DNA from: Methylobacillus flagellatus_A
GTDB taxonomy: Bacteria > Pseudomonadota > Gammaproteobacteria > Burkholderiales > Methylophilaceae
Reading direction: 5' to 3' (one strand)
Length of the DNA stretch: 64,000 nt
Assembly (NCBI RefSeq): GCF_031344055.1
Contig: NZ_JADBEN010000003.1
Positions 36,349 through 45,734 of this stretch are shown here, piece by piece. The position numbers and the translations under genes are program-made. The notes beneath the pieces were generated by a model. The model was not told where the DNA came from. It worked only from the letters and a program-made list of their open reading frames with translations, and made no database searches. How positions within the stretch are numbered: the first letter of the stretch is position 1; every line of letters begins with the position of its first letter.

Positions 36349-38745
36349 ATGACTGATTACAATTCCGACAGTATTAAAATCCTCGAAGGCCTAGACGCAG
36401 TCCGTAAACGCCCCGGCATGTATATTGGCGATACCTCCGACGGCAGCGGTTTGCACCACATGGTGTTCGAGGTGCTGGATAACGCAATTGACGAAGCCCT
36501 GGCGGGCCACTGTGATGACATCAAGGTCATTATTCATCCGGACAACTCCATCAGCATTTCCGATAATGGCCGCGGCATTCCTACCGACGTCAAGGAGGAC
36601 GACAAGCACGATCCCAAGCGCTCCGCGGCAGAAATCGTCATGACCGAGCTGCATGCTGGCGGCAAGTTCGACCAGAACTCCTACAAGGTTTCCGGTGGAT
36701 TGCACGGAGTGGGCGTTTCTGTTGTAAACGCGCTCTCAGACTGGCTGCGGTTGCGGATCTGCCGCAACGGACAGGTGCACCAAATGGAATTCCGCCGCGG
36801 CGTGGCCGTGGCACCGCTGGCTGTCACGGGCACTACCGAGCGGCGCGGTACGGAAGTCCATTTCCTCGCGTCAGTCGAGACTTTCACCAATGTGGAATTC
36901 CATTTCGAAATCCTTGCAAAACGCATCCGTGAACTTTCCTTCCTTAACAACGGCGTCAAGATCGAGCTGATCGACCAGCGCAATGGAAAGTCTGAGAATT
37001 TCGCCCATTCCGGCGGGGTCAAGGGCTTCGTCGAATACATGAACCGCAGCAAGACTGTGCTGCATCCCAAGCCTTTCTACGCCTCGGGCGAAAAAGACGG
37101 CATGACCGTGGAAGTGTCCATGCAATGGAACGATTCCTACAGTGAGAGCGTGCAGTGCTTTACCAATAACATTCCGCAGCGCGACGGCGGTACCCACCTG
37201 ACTGGCTTGCGTACGGCAATGACTCGTACGCTCAATAGCTATATCGAGCAGAACGAACTGGCGAAAAAGGCCAAGATCGACACCAGCGGCGATGACATGC
37301 GCGAAGGCCTGACCTGCGTGCTTTCCGTGAAGGTCCCCGAGCCGAAATTCTCCTCACAGACCAAGGACAAGCTGGTTTCCAGCGAAGTGCAGCCTGTCGT
37401 GCAAGAAGTGGTCTCTGCCAAGCTGGCTGAATTCCTGCTGGAAAACCCGAACGAAGCCAAGATCATCTGCAACAAGATCATCGAGGCTGCACGCGCACGC
37501 GATGCAGCCCGCAAGGCGCGTGAAATGACACGCCGCAAAGGTGCCATGGATACCATGGGATTGCCCGGCAAGCTTGCGGACTGCCAGGAAAAAGACCCGG
37601 CCCTGAGCGAACTCTACCTCGTCGAGGGCGATTCCGCGGGCGGTTCCGCCAAACAAGGCCGCGACCGCAAATTCCAGGCCATCCTGCCATTGAAGGGCAA
37701 GATCCTGAACGTGGAAAAAGCCCGTTTCGACAAGCTCTTGTCCTCGCAGGAAATCGCCACCCTGATCACCGCGCTGGGCACCGGCATCGGCAAGACCGAT
37801 TTCAACGCGGAAAAGCTGCGCTATCACCGCATCATCATCATGACCGATGCGGATGTCGACGGCGCCCACATCCGTACCTTACTGCTAACCTTTTTCTACC
37901 GCCAGATGGGCGAATTGGTCGAGCGCGGCCATGTCTATATCGCCCAGCCGCCTTTGTACAAGGTCAAGCAAGGCCGCGACGAGCGCTACCTCAAGGACGA
38001 ACAGGAAATGGACCAGTATTTGCTGCAATCCGCGCTCAGGGGAGCGGAACTGCTCAAGCAGACTGACGGCGAAACCATCAGCGGCGAAGCGCTGGCAGCC
38101 ATTGCCAAGCAGATGGTGCTGACCGAAGCCATTATCCGCCGCCTAAGCCCGCTCTATGACGAGAGCATCCTGCGCGCGCTACTTGATCTGGGCAAGCTGA
38201 AACTGGACAGCGAAGCCCAAGCCGAGGCCACTGCCGCCAAACTCCGCCCGTTGCTGGGCCATACCGGCAGCGAAGTGCTGGTCGCACAAAACCAGGAAAG
38301 CGGCGACTACCGCCTGGAAATCAACAAGTACGTCCACGGCAACCTGCAAGCCAGCGTGATCGACAACGATTTCATCAGAAGCGGCGACTACCAGCAAATC
38401 CTCTCGACCTCCCTGACCTTGCAAGGGTTGGTGGGCGAGGGCGCCGTCATCAAGCGCGGCGAGAAACAACAACCGGTCAGCAGCTTCAAGGCGGCCCTCG
38501 ACTGGCTCATGGGCGAAGCCAAGCACGGCCTCAACATCCAACGCTATAAAGGCCTGGGCGAGATGAACCCGGAACAGCTGTGGGAAACCACCATGGATCC
38601 CACCGTGCGCCGCCTGCTCAAGGTGCAGATCGACGACGCGATCGCCGCGGATGAAATCTTCACTACCTTGATGGGCGACCAAGTGGAACCGAGAAGGGCC
38701 TTTATCGAAGGAAATGCATTGGGCGTCAGCAATTTGGACGTCTAG
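36349..38745 (+). CDS. gyrB: DNA gyrase subunit B
   Basis: 798 residues. GHKL ATPase domain (LEGLDAVRKRPGMYIGDTSD), TOPRIM domain with ELYLVEGDSAGGSAKQGRD and the acidic DADVDGAH, and the C-terminal QRYKGLGEMNPEQLWETTMD. Introduces negative supercoils with GyrA (outside the window). The length is typical of proteobacterial GyrB. Confidence 0.98.
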   Translation: MTDYNSDSIKILEGLDAVRKRPGMYIGDTSDGSGLHHMVFEVLDNAIDEALAGHCDDIKVIIHPDNSISISDNGRGIPTDVKEDDKHDPKRSAAEIVMTELHAGGKFDQNSYKVSGGLHGVGVSVVNALSDWLRLRICRNGQVHQMEFRRGVAVAPLAVTGTTERRGTEVHFLASVETFTNVEFHFEILAKRIRELSFLNNGVKIELIDQRNGKSENFAHSGGVKGFVEYMNRSKTVLHPKPFYASGEKDGMTVEVSMQWNDSYSESVQCFTNNIPQRDGGTHLTGLRTAMTRTLNSYIEQNELAKKAKIDTSGDDMREGLTCVLSVKVPEPKFSSQTKDKLVSSEVQPVVQEVVSAKLAEFLLENPNEAKIICNKIIEAARARDAARKAREMTRRKGAMDTMGLPGKLADCQEKDPALSELYLVEGDSAGGSAKQGRDRKFQAILPLKGKILNVEKARFDKLLSSQEIATLITALGTGIGKTDFNAEKLRYHRIIIMTDADVDGAHIRTLLLTFFYRQMGELVERGHVYIAQPPLYKVKQGRDERYLKDEQEMDQYLLQSALRGAELLKQTDGETISGEALAAIAKQMVLTEAIIRRLSPLYDESILRALLDLGKLKLDSEAQAEATAAKLRPLLGHTGSEVLVAQNQESGDYRLEINKYVHGNLQASVIDNDFIRSGDYQQILSTSLTLQGLVGEGAVIKRGEKQQPVSSFKAALDWLMGEAKHGLNIQRYKGLGEMNPEQLWETTMDPTVRRLLKVQIDDAIAADEIFTTLMGDQVEPRRAFIEGNALGVSNLDV

Positions 38746-38751
38746 TGCGCT

Positions 38752-38780
38752 GTAGGTTTTCGGTATTCCCGAGAACCTAC
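38752..38780 (+). terminator. Hairpin after gyrB
   Basis: GTAGGTT / AACCTAC arms, extended by an inner TCGG/CCGA pair, start 6 bases after the gyrB stop. No T-tract follows, so termination by this stem alone is uncertain. Confidence 0.5.
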
Positions 38781-38786
38781 CCAAAG

Positions 38787-38847
38787 GCTGCATCTTGGAA
38801 TACTATTGCCGAGGTAGCGTTTTCTACTATCCTGGGGAGGATGCAGC
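38787..38847 (+). promoter_or_regulatory. Leader stem that would hide a ribosome-binding site
   Basis: GCTGCATC (38787-38794) pairs with GATGCAGC (38840-38847). The 3' arm ends at the base before the uORF ATG and abuts GGGGAGG (38835-38840), so folding would mask initiation. A small inner hairpin (GTAG..CTAC) is possible. It suggests post-transcriptional control of the uORF and the coupled kinase gene. Confidence 0.4.
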
Positions 38848-38994
38848 ATGATCAGCATAGTGCCGTCATGGTATGTGGCAATTGGCGTTGCCTGCCGGAA
38901 ACCGGCAGCGCCAACTGTGATTCACCGGTTTGCCGGGGCTGGTCGGATAGCAGTTTTTTGGCCCAAGCTTCGCGAGCTGAACTGGATCAGCTGA
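38848..38994 (+). CDS. 48-residue upstream ORF, possibly coupled to the kinase gene
   Basis: ATG at 38848 follows GGGGAGG by 7 bases, the best ribosome-binding site in the region. Its TGA ends 1 base before the kinase ATG at 38996, which has no good site of its own. The peptide begins MISIVPSWYVAIGVACRKPA and has no recognised motif. The coding region includes a stable hairpin at about 38883-38913 (TTGGCG..CTGCCGG / CCGGCAG CGCCAA). Function as a leader for translational coupling is inference. Confidence 0.45.
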   Translation: MISIVPSWYVAIGVACRKPAAPTVIHRFAGAGRIAVFWPKLRELNWIS

Positions 38995-38995
38995 G

Positions 38996-41764
38996 ATGGC
39001 ATACGGCCGGGACATCCAGGACGTGTTTCGCGCACGGAACGTCCAGGATCAGCCGGCACCCTCATTTACCTATTCCCTCATTTCCAATGTCGCCGGGCTG
39101 GTGATTGTCCTCGGCCTGGTCTTGCTTGGGGCGATGGCCTGGCAGGCCATTGTCAGCACCGAAAAAGAAGCGCGGCAGGAAATCAGCGATACGCTCAACT
39201 CGGCGGTAAGCCGTCTGCAACTTCTTATCCGCGCCGCAGAAATGACGGTGGAATCCGCCGAACGCATTGTGCGGGCGTCCGGGGTAGACGGGGCAACGAT
39301 ACAACCCATCCTGGAAAGTTCGCTGGCTGCGTTTGAGCAACGGCCGGAGCTGAGCTACCTCGGTATCGTCCTCCCCAAGACGGGAGAATATGGAACCCTG
39401 GAGCGAACTGCCGACAGCGCGATCCAGCTCAGGATTTTTCCCGGCACGCGCCACGATGATGCTGTGATACGAAGCTTCTCCCTGACTGAAAAGGGCTTCG
39501 TCCTGCATGAAGCCAATCCCACCGACGGCTATGATCCACGAACACGGCCATTTTACCAGGCAGCGTTGAGCAATCCGCATGGCGGCACCTGGATACCGGC
39601 ATATCAATGGATTACGCATTTCTCGGACAACGGGCCGCTCTGGGGCTTCAGCTATGTCAAGGCGCTCAGGGACGGTGCAGGGCAGCTGATCAGCGTGCTG
39701 GATACCGACTTCGACATGCCGGCATTGAACCGTTTCCTCGGCTCTTTGAGTGCGGAATACCGCGCCCAGCTGCAAATTGTGGAGCTGGGCGAAACCCCCA
39801 GCTTGATTGGAGGACCCGAAGCCGGGCGGATACCGCTTGCCGTGCCTGCAGAGTTTGCTGTCTTGACGGACTTCCCCGGCAATATCTTCGTGAAACGGAT
39901 GGAACTGGAAGGAAAACGCCGCTGGGTCGCCGCCAAGCGCATTGAGCTCCAGGGAGGGCTTTCATGGCTGGTTGTCGCGTCACGGCCAGCGCCTTTCATT
40001 GAAGCTGCGTTGCGCAACCAGTTGTATCAGCTGCTCGGCATAGGCTTGATCATCGCGGCCGGGTTGGTGCTGGCCTTGGTCCGCATGGCACGCCGCTTTG
40101 GCAGGCCGCTTGCCGAGCTCGAGCAACGCGTGGTCCGTATCGAGCAGAACAAGCTGGACATGCCGGTTATGGGCAGCGCCGCCACCGCGGGAGAGTTTCG
40201 CGAAACCCAGCTCCTGGCCAGTGCCCTTGACCGCATGACCCTGGCGATCGGCCAGCAAGTGCTTGCCAAGGAGCAACAAGTGGCTTCGCTCGCGCTCAAG
40301 GGAGCCATTTTTGACTTTACTTCGGCAGCGATCTTCAGCATTAACCGCCAACTGAAGGTGATTGAGTGGAATACGGCTGCGGAACGCTTGTTTGGGCTGG
40401 AGCATAGCCAAGTGCTTGGCCGGGCGGTCAGTGAAATCGTATTGGCTCCCGATGGCCCTGCCGATTGGGTTGCTATCATGAACACGAAAGGCACCGGAAC
40501 GTTCCGCTTCATGGGAAGGGAGGGAGCGTTCGATGCGGAGCTGCGTCTGGTGGTTTTCACCCAGGACGGCGCAGAAGTCCATACGCTCGTTATCAACGAC
40601 ATTTCAGAACGCAAGCGCGTCGACGCAGCCTTGCGCGACAGCCTGGCCCGCTTCCATGCCGCCGCGCAAGCCACTGGCGACGTGATCTGGGACTGGGATC
40701 TCGCCACCGGCAATATCTGGTGGAACGAAAACTTCCAGACCCTGTTCGGCTATGCCGAGCAGGAGATCGAACCCACGATCGCTTCATGGACCACCCGCAT
40801 ACATCCCGAGGACCACGATCGCGTCGTAGCCCATATCCATGCCGTCATCGATGGGGCGGAGGACGCTTGGAAAGATGAATACCGCTTCCGCCGCCAGGAC
40901 GGCACCTACGCCGAGCTGTTCGACCGCGGCCATGTGCTGCGCGATGGTTCCGGGCGCGGCATGCGCATGGTCGGCGCCATGCAGGACATCACCGAGCGCA
41001 AGCGTGCCCAGGCCAAATTGCTTGCGTTCAACGCCGAACTGGAAAAGCGCGTTGCCGGCCGCACTGCGGAGCTCGTCGCTTCTAACCAGGAGCTGGACTC
41101 GTTCTGTCATTCCGTCTCGCACGATCTGCGCGCGCCGCTGCGCGGCATTGCCGGCTTCGCCGAAATCCTGGTGCAGCGTCATGGCGGCAATCTCGATGAA
41201 AAAGCCAAGAATTACCTGGGGCGCGTGCTGGCGGCCACGCACCGCATGGAGGCGTTGATCGACGACTTGCTCCAGCTTTCGCGTATTTCGCGCGAGGAAA
41301 TGCGCCGCGAGACCGTGGGCCTGAGCGCGATCGCCGACAGCATCGTCGCCGACCTGCGGGAGAGCCACCCGGAACGCCAGGTGGAAATCGCCGTCGAAGC
41401 CGGGCTGTGCGCAGAGGGCGATCCCAATCTGCTGCGCATCATGCTGCAGAATCTGCTGGACAATGCATGGAAATTCACTTCCAAAATCCCTGATGCCCGC
41501 ATCGTTTTCGCGGCGGAGCAAGGGGAGGCTGGCATGGCTGGATTTTTCATCAGCGACAATGGCGATGGTTTCGACATGCGCTATGCAAACAAGCTTTTCA
41601 GCCCTTTTCAGCGCTTGCACCGCGAGGCTGAGTTTCCCGGCACCGGCATCGGCCTTGCCACCGTGAAGCGCATCGTCAGCCGCCACGGCGGGCGGATCTG
41701 GGTAGACGCGGAGCCCGGCAAGGGCGCGACCTTCCATTTTTCCTTGGGACAACCTGCATCATGA
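38996..41764 (+). CDS. Membrane-bound hybrid-input sensor histidine kinase (Cache-PAS-PAS-HisKA-HATPase)
   Basis: 922 residues. Transmembrane helix 1 at about 28-50, a periplasmic double-Cache-like sensor at about 51-340 (DGYDPRTRPFYQAALSNPHG is typical of Cache ligand sites), transmembrane helix 2 at about 342-364, PAS domains at about 435-540 and 545-670, a coiled coil, HisKA with phospho-His709 (SVSHDLRAPLRGIAGFAEIL) and HATPase (LLDNAWKF, GTGIGLATVKRIVSRHGG). The phytochrome-like kinase half commonly pairs with single-domain receivers like the next gene, which it overlaps by 4 bases. The ligand is unknown, perhaps a small organic acid or amino acid as for other Cache sensors. Confidence 0.93.
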   Translation: MAYGRDIQDVFRARNVQDQPAPSFTYSLISNVAGLVIVLGLVLLGAMAWQAIVSTEKEARQEISDTLNSAVSRLQLLIRAAEMTVESAERIVRASGVDGATIQPILESSLAAFEQRPELSYLGIVLPKTGEYGTLERTADSAIQLRIFPGTRHDDAVIRSFSLTEKGFVLHEANPTDGYDPRTRPFYQAALSNPHGGTWIPAYQWITHFSDNGPLWGFSYVKALRDGAGQLISVLDTDFDMPALNRFLGSLSAEYRAQLQIVELGETPSLIGGPEAGRIPLAVPAEFAVLTDFPGNIFVKRMELEGKRRWVAAKRIELQGGLSWLVVASRPAPFIEAALRNQLYQLLGIGLIIAAGLVLALVRMARRFGRPLAELEQRVVRIEQNKLDMPVMGSAATAGEFRETQLLASALDRMTLAIGQQVLAKEQQVASLALKGAIFDFTSAAIFSINRQLKVIEWNTAAERLFGLEHSQVLGRAVSEIVLAPDGPADWVAIMNTKGTGTFRFMGREGAFDAELRLVVFTQDGAEVHTLVINDISERKRVDAALRDSLARFHAAAQATGDVIWDWDLATGNIWWNENFQTLFGYAEQEIEPTIASWTTRIHPEDHDRVVAHIHAVIDGAEDAWKDEYRFRRQDGTYAELFDRGHVLRDGSGRGMRMVGAMQDITERKRAQAKLLAFNAELEKRVAGRTAELVASNQELDSFCHSVSHDLRAPLRGIAGFAEILVQRHGGNLDEKAKNYLGRVLAATHRMEALIDDLLQLSRISREEMRRETVGLSAIADSIVADLRESHPERQVEIAVEAGLCAEGDPNLLRIMLQNLLDNAWKFTSKIPDARIVFAAEQGEAGMAGFFISDNGDGFDMRYANKLFSPFQRLHREAEFPGTGIGLATVKRIVSRHGGRIWVDAEPGKGATFHFSLGQPAS

Positions 41765-42210
41765 GCATCAAAAACGGCAAGACCATTCTTCTCGTTGAAG
41801 ACAATCCGGATGACGAGGAGCTGACGCTGCTTGCTTTCGAGCAAAACCATATCTTCAATACCATTACCGTGGCACGGGACGGCGTGGAGGCGCTGGAGCT
41901 GTTGTTCGGCCCCGACGGCCAAGGAGGAAGCATCGACCCCGCCGTCATCCTGCTCGACCTCAAGCTGCCCAAGGTGGATGGACTCGAAGTATTGCGCCGC
42001 ATCCGCGGCGACGAGCGCACGAAATTCCTGCCGGTCGTGGTCCTGACGTCTTCGCGCGAGGAGCAGGATCTGGTCAGCAGCTATAGCCTGGGCTGCAACA
42101 GCTATGTGCGCAAGCCGGTCAATTTTGCCGAGTTCCTCGAGGCGGTGCGCCAGCTTGGCCTGTACTGGCTGCTGCTCAACGAAACGCCGTCACGGGGGTT
42201 AGGGCCATGA
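41761..42210 (+). CDS. CheY-like single-domain response regulator (Rcp1 type)
   Basis: 149 residues, only a receiver domain: LVEDNPDDEELTLLAFEQN, phospho-acceptor Asp66 (VILLDLKLPKVDGLEVLRRI), LTSSREEQD and Lys in VRKPVNFAEF. The long loop before the acceptor (GPDGQGGSID) is typical of Rcp1-like partners of phytochrome-type kinases. Overlaps the kinase and the following gene by 4 bases each, so the three are one translationally coupled unit. Confidence 0.95.
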   Translation: MSIKNGKTILLVEDNPDDEELTLLAFEQNHIFNTITVARDGVEALELLFGPDGQGGSIDPAVILLDLKLPKVDGLEVLRRIRGDERTKFLPVVVLTSSREEQDLVSSYSLGCNSYVRKPVNFAEFLEAVRQLGLYWLLLNETPSRGLGP

Positions 42211-45047
42211 TTACCGTTTTGCGCGTGCTCATGGTCGAGGATAACGGCGACGATGAGGTACTCATCCTGGAAACCCTGCATCGCGGCGGTTTTGATGTGC
42301 GCCATTTGCGCGTCGAGACCGAAGCCGGCCTGCGTCAGGCGCTGTGCGACAAGCAGTGGGACATCGTGCTGAGCGATTATTGCCTGCCGTCGTTCGATGC
42401 CGAGGGAACATTGCGGGTACTGCGCGAAACCGGCTGCGATATTCCCGCCATCATTGTTTCCGGCACGATAGGGGAGGATGTCGCGGTCCAGACCATCAAG
42501 CACGGGGCCGACGACTACTTGCTCAAGCAGAACCTGATCCGCCTGGTGCCAGCTGTCCAGCATGCGCTTGACGCGGCTGAAATCAGGCGCCAGCGCCAGC
42601 GGCTCGAGCGCATGAAGACCATCATACTCGACAGTTCGCCAGACCTGATCTGCGTATTCGACCAGCAAGGACGGTTCCTGGAGGTCAGCAGCGCCTCGAA
42701 AGGCATGCTGGGCTACAATCCTGGCGAGCTGGAAGGCCACTATTTCGACAAGCTGGCCCATCCGGACGACTTGGCGCGGATCAGGAAAGAGTTTCAGGCC
42801 GTCCTGCAGGGCAGGAACTCGAAGAATTTCGAGAAACGCTGCCTGCATAAGTCCGGCAACGTCGTATACATGCTCTGGTCGGCTGCATTTTCCAGGGCGG
42901 ACGGCGTGGTCGTCGGCATCGGCCATGACATCACCGAGCGCAAGCAGATGGAGGAGGCCCTGCGCAGCAGCGAAGAGAACATCCGCCACGAGCGCGCCTT
43001 GCTGCGCGCCCTGATCGACAGCATTCCAGACCTGGTGTTCTTCAAGGACACGGATTTCACCTTCAGGGGCTGCAACCGCGCCTTCGAGCATTACCTCGGC
43101 ATTGCCGAAGCCGAGCTTACCGGCATGACCGATTTCGACCTCTTGCCTGAGGCCTGGGCCCAGTATTACCGGGGAGAGGACCAGAAATTGTTTGCCTCGG
43201 GCCAAATGCAGCGCACCGAGGAGGAGATTCCGGGCAGCGGGGGACGCATCGGCATCTTCGATACCATCAAGGCGCCTTTCTACGGTCCGGGTGGCGAATT
43301 GCTGGGCCTGCTGGGGATCAGCCGCGATATTTCCGAGCGCAAGCGCATGGAGGAAAGCCTGCGCGAAAAGACCGCGCTGTTCGACGCCCAGGTGGAAAGC
43401 TCTCCCGACGGCATCATTGTGGTGAATACGCAGGGGAAAATGGTCATCGAAAACCAGCGTATGCGCGAATTATGGAAAATACCGCCGCATATGGCCGCCA
43501 AGCTGGGGAGCGAGCCGCCGCTCGAGTTTGCCGCACAGCGCACGACATCCCCTGCAAAGTTTCTTGCCAAGGTACTCTGGCTCCGTGACCATCCCGAGGA
43601 AACTGCCCATGACGAGCTCGAGCTTATCGACGGCACTATCCTAGACCGCTATTCCGCGCCCGTGCTCGACAAGGAAGGGCGTTACTACGGGCGCATCTGG
43701 ATTCATCGCGACGTTACCAAGCGCAGGCAGGCCGAGCAGCACATCCGCTACCTGGCCATGTACGACGGCCTGACCGGCCTGCCGAACCGCAACTTGATCC
43801 AGGAGGACATAGGGAAGGCGATTGCGCATGCCCGCCGCACCAGTTGCATGCTCGCATTGCTCTATCTCGACCTGGACCGTTTCAAGGTGGTCAACGATGG
43901 ATACGGCCACCTGTTCGGAGACAGGGTATTGAAGGCCGCGGGCGAACGCCTGTGCGGACTGGTACGCGAGGGAGACACCGTAGCCCGCCTCGGCGGCGAC
44001 GAATTCCTGGTCCTGCTTGCCGACTTGCGCCAGCCGGCCGATGCCGACATCGTGGCGCGCAAGATCGTCGAAAGCCTGGATAGCCCGGTGGTCGTGGAGG
44101 GCCGCGAAATATACCTGTCCGGCAGCGTCGGCGTGAGCATGTTTCCGCACGATGGCGAGGCCGCAAACGTTCTGATCGACAATGCGGACATGGCGATGTA
44201 CCGCGCCAAGGAGCTGGGGCGCAACACCTACCAATTCTTCACGCACGAAATGAGCGAGGATACTCAGCGCCGCGTCGACATCGAGACCAAGCTGCGGGGC
44301 GCGGCCGCGGCCGGGCAGTTCCGGCTGGTCTACCAGCCCAAGGTGAACCTGGAAAACGGCGGCATCATCGGCTGCGAGGCATTGCTGCGCTGGAATCACC
44401 CGGAACTGGGGATGGTTTCTCCCAGCGATTTCATCCCGATTGCGGAAGATTCGGGCCTGATCGTGTCGATCGGCGACTGGGTGTTGCGTACTGCCTGCAT
44501 GCAGGCGCGACGATGGATGGACGAGGGACTGCCTCCAGTCCGTGTTGCGGTGAATATCTCCGTCCGCCAGTTCCTGCAACAGGACATGGTCGCTTGGGTC
44601 AAGCGTACGTTGGAGGAAACTGGCCTGCCGCCCGACTGGCTGGAGCTCGAGCTGACAGAGAGCGTGATTGCCCAGGATATCGAGAAAGTGATCCATACCA
44701 TCGACCAGCTCCAGGCAATCGGGGTGAAACTGTCGATCGACGATTTCGGCACGGGGTATTCCAGCCTGAGCTACCTGAGGCAGTTCCGCGTGGATACGCT
44801 GAAGATCGATCAGTCGTTCGTACGCAACATGCTGACGGAAACGGAAGACGCAACGATCGTGCTCGCCGTCATCTCGCTTGCCCATAACCTGAATTTCAAG
44901 GTGATTGCCGAAGGCGTGGAGACGGAGCAGCACTATCATTTCCTGCGCATGAACCGTTGTGACGAGATCCAGGGGTTCTACTTCAGCCAGCCCATGGATC
45001 CGGCGGAGTTCGAGACAATGCTGCGCGAGGGCAAACGCCTGCTTTGA
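42207..45047 (+). CDS. REC-PAS-PAS-PAS-GGDEF-EAL response protein (c-di-GMP turnover)
   Basis: 946 residues. Receiver domain at 1-125 with Asp57 (WDIVLSDYCLPSFDAEG), three PAS domains (about 130-255, 270-395, 395-510), a GGDEF cyclase with intact GGDEF at 596-600, and an EAL phosphodiesterase with EAL at 724-726, DDFGTGYSSLSYL and KIDQSFV all intact. It is the probable output of the operon: phosphorylation by the upstream kinase would tune c-di-GMP level. Both enzymatic halves look competent, so net activity cannot be predicted. Confidence 0.94.
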   Translation: MITVLRVLMVEDNGDDEVLILETLHRGGFDVRHLRVETEAGLRQALCDKQWDIVLSDYCLPSFDAEGTLRVLRETGCDIPAIIVSGTIGEDVAVQTIKHGADDYLLKQNLIRLVPAVQHALDAAEIRRQRQRLERMKTIILDSSPDLICVFDQQGRFLEVSSASKGMLGYNPGELEGHYFDKLAHPDDLARIRKEFQAVLQGRNSKNFEKRCLHKSGNVVYMLWSAAFSRADGVVVGIGHDITERKQMEEALRSSEENIRHERALLRALIDSIPDLVFFKDTDFTFRGCNRAFEHYLGIAEAELTGMTDFDLLPEAWAQYYRGEDQKLFASGQMQRTEEEIPGSGGRIGIFDTIKAPFYGPGGELLGLLGISRDISERKRMEESLREKTALFDAQVESSPDGIIVVNTQGKMVIENQRMRELWKIPPHMAAKLGSEPPLEFAAQRTTSPAKFLAKVLWLRDHPEETAHDELELIDGTILDRYSAPVLDKEGRYYGRIWIHRDVTKRRQAEQHIRYLAMYDGLTGLPNRNLIQEDIGKAIAHARRTSCMLALLYLDLDRFKVVNDGYGHLFGDRVLKAAGERLCGLVREGDTVARLGGDEFLVLLADLRQPADADIVARKIVESLDSPVVVEGREIYLSGSVGVSMFPHDGEAANVLIDNADMAMYRAKELGRNTYQFFTHEMSEDTQRRVDIETKLRGAAAAGQFRLVYQPKVNLENGGIIGCEALLRWNHPELGMVSPSDFIPIAEDSGLIVSIGDWVLRTACMQARRWMDEGLPPVRVAVNISVRQFLQQDMVAWVKRTLEETGLPPDWLELELTESVIAQDIEKVIHTIDQLQAIGVKLSIDDFGTGYSSLSYLRQFRVDTLKIDQSFVRNMLTETEDATIVLAVISLAHNLNFKVIAEGVETEQHYHFLRMNRCDEIQGFYFSQPMDPAEFETMLREGKRLL

Positions 45048-45122
45048 CACGTTGGCTTCGTGTCCTGCCGGTATCTCTGCACGCAGGCGATCCGCATCAC
45101 AGCAACTTCAAGGGCTGCCTGC

Positions 45123-45482
45123 CTATTCCTTGTGCGCCAGCGCACTGACCCAGGGCAGCGGATTGGGGGATACCACGTAGGTGACTCCGCCGATATCCGA
45201 CTTGAAAACAAACCCGTAGCTGAACACCGTGGCATCGGGAAGCCAGAATACCACCGGCTCTTGGCGGTTGATGCCGTCATAGCCATAGGCGATCGCGGCA
45301 TCGCACGCAAAGCGGTACGCCGCGAGGAATGCTTCCACTGTCGGCTGGTCTGCCACCAAGCCGTCGACTTCTGCTTCTGCCCAGTTGCCGCCCAGCAGGC
45401 GCGCAGTTTCGTTCACGGTTTTGAGGTAATGCCAGCCGTGGTCGATCGGGGCGATTTTGTAGACACTCCATTGGTTTTCCAT
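45123..45482 (-). CDS. Hypothetical protein, 119 residues
   Basis: Begins MENQWSVYKIAPIDHGWHYL, with AGGAG upstream of the ATG. Soluble, acidic, no signal peptide or membrane helix. Contains FLAAYRFACDAAIAYGYDG and PVVFWLPDATVFSYGFVFKS, with codon use like its neighbours. I do not recognise the family. It stands alone, convergent with the c-di-GMP operon and divergent from the SulP gene. Confidence 0.7.
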   Translation of the reverse strand: MENQWSVYKIAPIDHGWHYLKTVNETARLLGGNWAEAEVDGLVADQPTVEAFLAAYRFACDAAIAYGYDGINRQEPVVFWLPDATVFSYGFVFKSDIGGVTYVVSPNPLPWVSALAHKE

Positions 45483-45734
45483 GTTGGGTGCTCCTTAGCG
45501 CGGTTGTTGCTGAAAAATATCCAGTGTATTAACTGTTTTTGCCTGTGTTCATTTGGTCCGATCTGCCATTGATGAAATAATACATGCTGTTGTTATCCGT
45601 TTCATACTGTATCAGACCGATGTAATCCATTGATTCAGCGATAATTTAACCGGGATTTCCACGCCCATGAGTCGTGTATGGCTGAACCATTCTGCGCATG
45701 AAGGGTGCGATTGCGCAGCAAACAGGAGCATATG

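Noticed and set aside
38780..38995. c-di-GMP riboswitch before the signalling operon
   Set aside because: I could not find the conserved GEMM core or tetraloop-receptor elements; listed instead as an unclassified leader.
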